The translations under genes and the position numbers were made by a program. A DNA stretch of 64,000 nt from Cystobasidiopsis lactophilus (Eukaryota; Basidiomycota; Agaricostilbomycetes; Agaricostilbales; Chionosphaeraceae): NCBI GenBank assembly GCA_001599975.1, contig BCIO01000006.1, positions 677,587 through 741,586 on the forward strand, read 5' to 3'. How positions within the stretch are numbered: position 1 is the first letter of the stretch; every line of letters starts with the position of its first letter. Positions 61,088 through 64,000 of this stretch are shown here, in pieces. Under the pieces are notes generated by a model. That model searched no databases. It saw only the letters and a list, made by a program, of their open reading frames with translations, and had not been told where the DNA came from.

Positions 61088-61609
61088 ATGGACGCTTCTC
61101 GGTTCAACCAGAATGAGTCGGCCGCCCTAGAGGCCATGATCAACAAGAAGCAGGCAAGTCCCCCGTCCGCGTTTGAGCTCGCTTCACTTTGAGCTTCATG
61201 CGTTCGAAGCTTTGCAGGTGCGCAAAAATCTCCTGTGGCGTTCTCCCGCTTTCAAGACGCTAAATTGCAACACAGGTTACAGACATGATGAAGCTCTACT
61301 CCGGCCTGGTCGAGCGCTGCTTCAACTCGTGCGCCAACGACTTTTCCTCAAAGACCCTCTCCTCCAAGGAGAACGACTGCGTCGAAAAGTGCGCCGACAA
61401 GTTCTTGAACATTGTGAGAGCGACTCGTTGCTACCGTAGCCCGTATCGAAGGCTCAAAGCGGCCGGCGTTCTACAGAGCAACAGGTGCGAAGCGTCTTCC
61501 CTCCCGCATCAGCCTTTCTTGTCAACTGATGCCTTGTCACTCATCGTACAGAGTTGGGCTCCGGTTCTCAGAACACAATGCGGATATGATGCAAAAGGCT
61601 GGCCCATAG
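61088..61609 (+). CDS. TIM9: Mitochondrial small Tim chaperone Tim9
   Basis: Intermembrane-space chaperone that carries carrier proteins to TIM22 as a hexamer with Tim10. Exons 61088-61153, 61276-61413, 61477-61484 and 61552-61609 give 89 residues, the family size. The twin CX3C motifs are RCFNSC (Cys 37 and 41) and CVEKC (57 and 61), with MMKLYSGLVER before and KFLNISNRVGLRF after, the Tim9 rather than Tim10 pattern. No presequence, as expected for a MIA substrate. Exon 3 has only 8 bases, and the first intron starts with GCAAGT after CAG (GC-AG type). It is convergent with SKI3, whose stop lies 61 bases beyond. Confidence 0.93.
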
Positions 61610-61670
61610 ATGGACTTCTAATCGCAGGCAGGAACGATTGTAACAATGCAAAGACCACCACATCCCCATT

Positions 61671-64000
61671 TCACTCTAGCTCCCTCTTCAGCATCTCCCA
61701 GCTCTCCGTGTCCTCCGGGTTGACGAACAAGCACTTCTGCAGCAGCCGCCATTTCCCCCCGTCGGCCTCCTCTGAGTCGGCTTCGGAGGCCAGCATGAGA
61801 AGTCGAAGCCACTCGGCGTCCGGTTCCGAAGGCACGGCGGCTTCGAGTAGCTGCTTGGCTGATTCTAAGTCGCCAGTGAGGATCAGCACGTTCGCCAGGT
61901 CTTTGCGGGCTTTGAGATCGGCAGGGCGATGGTGCAGGGCTTGGCTAAGGACTTGGATCGCTTGCGCATGGTCGCTCTGTTCGCGCATATCAAGGAGCTT
62001 AGAAGAATGATCTTCTATAGGTAGACCAAATACACGAACGATGATCAAAGCATGCGAGACGAGCAAGTCGTCCACTTGGCCACGCGGATCCAGCTCGGCC
62101 TTTTGTTCCGACGAGAGCGCCTGCACTTCGGACACGGCCGCTTCCAGTAGCTCGGCATCTGAGTTGACAATGGCCATGGCCGCCAAGGTGCAAACCACTT
62201 GGATGCTAGGCCGGCCCGATTCCGGCTCCGAAATGCTGTAAGAGGTACTCGCGCACATTAGCACCCAGGGCTTGCTGAAGGGGAACAACGACTCACAAAG
62301 CAAGTAGCTGACCTTTGGCGGCTTCCTGGCTCGCATCGTCTTCCTGTGACCAAAGGCAGCGGCTACTGATGAGTGCGACCAGCGTTTGCCACTCCCACGA
62401 GCCGCTCGCTTCCGCCAAAGCCATGGCCTCCTTCAACACCTCCAGTCCTTCCTCTCGCGCATCGCCTCGCCACATAGCTAAGCCCATCAAGGTCAGCGCT
62501 TGCAGCTTCAACTTCACCTCGACCGCTTGGTCTGGTGTGGGATCGCCAAGCAGGTTCGAAGCTTCTTCCAGCACCTGCGCCGCCTCTTCGTAGTCCCCTT
62601 TTGAGACGAGCGCGCGGCCGAGAGCGACTTTGGCCTGGACGTAGCGGGTCGCGTCGGCTTCCTCCTCGCTCTTCTCGTAGCGGTTCTCGAAGAGGGAGGC
62701 GGCTTTGGTGAAGGCTTCAGCGGACTGGTCGGGGTCGGGCAGCTTTTCGAAGAGGGTGCCTTGGAAGAAGAAGGCGTCCGCGTCAGACTGGTCGTTGAGC
62801 AGGTAGCGCTGCAAGGACTGGACGGCGGCCGGAAGAGAGGGAGGGGCGACTTGAGGCAAGGCCTCGTCTACAGCCAGCTTGGGATACTCGAGATCGGCGA
62901 CGGGTAGAGAGCCAGAGGCCAACATCCAGGCGTGCGCCACCAGGGCTCGTCGCTCGCTCTCGTCGCCATAGATGGCGGCCAGGCAGGCTTGGCCGAGCCA
63001 GGCATTGGGCCATTCAGGGTCTAGAGTCTGTGATTTGAGGAACGCTTGGTTTGCCAGGTTGACGTCGTCGTGGTGCAGGTAGAATAAGCCAAGATGCGTC
63101 CACGGGATGGCAGACTGTGCTCATCTTCTCAGCGTGCATCCACTATGGATGAAGTAGAGACCATTCTCACCCGATGATTGTACTCGGCAGCTTTGATGAA
63201 AGCATGCTGGGCCAGTCGCGGGCTGAGCTCGAAGGCCTGCACGCCCAGCGCGTTCCAGAAGACCGGATTCCGTGGCTCCCGCTTGACAGCCTCGTGAGAG
63301 CATCGAACGGCCCATCTCAAAACTTCTTCCTTCTCGACATCGGGATGCGAGTCCAGATAGCCGACCGCGGCGTGCAAGACGGCGATGCCCAAATCGGACC
63401 ACGCCGAGGCCAAGGTGAAAGACGTCGACTCTTCGTAGAGCAGCTTGAGCTTGTAGGCCATAACGGAAGCGTATGCGAGAGTTTTGTGGATAGAGGAGGA
63501 CTGCAGCGCCACAAAGGAGGCAGCTGTGAAGCCCGGTGCCACACCAGTCAACTTTTGGTCGACGTCTTCAGAAGCGAGCAAGCCCTTCAACGTGTCCAAA
63601 TCTTGATCGATCTGCGACTTGTAGTCGACGTGCTCAATAGGTAGCTTGGCCAAGTCGTGCAAACAATCAGCCACAATCTTGCTGGCTGATCTGGCCCCAA
63701 CTCGATTCGCCACGATGGCAAGAGATGAAGACAGCGCGGAAAGCAAGCCGCTGATAGCTCTATCGCGAAATCCAGTCGTGATATAGAGGCGAGCTTGAGA
63801 GAGCAGAGTCTCGGCGAGCACGACTTGGATGCCCAGCTCGTCCGGCCGTGTGGCCAAAATTTGCTGAAAGTTGGCAATGGCCGGGTCAAGGAGGCCGATC
63901 GTCCTTTGGATGTCGCCCGCGAGGTAGGTCGCAAGCCAGTTTGAAGGGTCCAGCTCGACCACACGACCAAAGGCCTTTAGGGCCGCGATGTGCTTGCCTG
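61671..64000 (-). CDS. SKI3: Superkiller protein Ski3, 3' part, runs off right edge
   Basis: TPR scaffold of the Ski2-Ski3-Ski8 complex, which feeds mRNA to the cytoplasmic exosome. Only the C-terminal part (about 730 residues) lies in the window; the frame is still open at 64000. Repeated TPR units are visible, with the typical Ski3 blocks PRNPVFWNALGVQAFELSP, RLAQHAFIKAAEYN, TLDPEWPNAWLGQACLA and DADAFFFQGTLFE. Short introns occur near 63120 and 62300. The C-terminus has a last TPR-like pair (AIQVLSQALHHRPADLKA) and ends WEMLKRELE. Assignment rests on the FWNALG and AWLGQA order rather than TPR content alone. Confidence 0.85.

Overview
The window is nuclear DNA of a fungus, most likely a basidiomycete. 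It is GC-rich, genes lie on both strands about every 1.5-3 kb, and most genes are split by many short introns (mostly 41-80 bases, usually starting GTGCGT or GTGAGT). The recognisable proteins are fungal housekeeping and regulatory ones: Vps34, Ctf8, eIF3g, Arp6, a MYST acetyltransferase with PHD finger, a cyclin H-like cyclin, Skn7, BolA, Ebp2, Caf16, eIF6, Tim9 and Ski3. I cannot place it below phylum. No rRNA, tRNA, CRISPR array, virus-like element or transposon was recognised.

Layout. 0-5 kb: a probable secreted protein and a tandem pair of related F-box/LRR-like genes. 5-9.3 kb: VPS34 and CTF8. 10-13.7 kb: a Ser-rich protein and a 13-exon LtrA-type membrane protein. 14.4-16.6 kb: a poorly resolved locus with at least three groups of putative exons. 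16.9-24.4 kb: an RNase III-fold mitochondrial ribosomal protein candidate, eIF3g, a single-pass membrane protein, ARP6 and a small unknown gene. 24.6-30.3 kb: the MYST acetyltransferase and a convergent cyclin. 31-34 kb: two copies of an unrecognised gene family. 34.3-39.2 kb: a carnitine-pathway type dioxygenase, SKN7 and BolA. 40-52 kb: an unknown protein, then a two-gene block (multicopper oxidase on minus, F-box protein on plus) present twice in tandem. 52-64 kb: unknown small genes, EBP2, another F-box-like gene, CAF16, TIF6, TIM9 and the 3' part of SKI3, which runs off the right edge.

Genes that may work together: Ctf8, Arp6 and the MYST enzyme act on chromatin; eIF3g, eIF6 and Ebp2 in translation and ribosome assembly; Caf16 and Ski3 in mRNA control and decay. 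They look like ordinary neighbours, not a functional cluster. The 42-52 kb block is the clearest accessory region.

The most unusual signal is in gene structure. Reading frame and family conservation require internal exons of 7, 8, 10 and 12 bases in four unrelated genes, a 7-base first coding exon in the eIF6 gene, and four introns that begin with GC instead of GT. All exon joins here were inferred by eye from reading frames, splice consensus and family motifs, with no transcript data.
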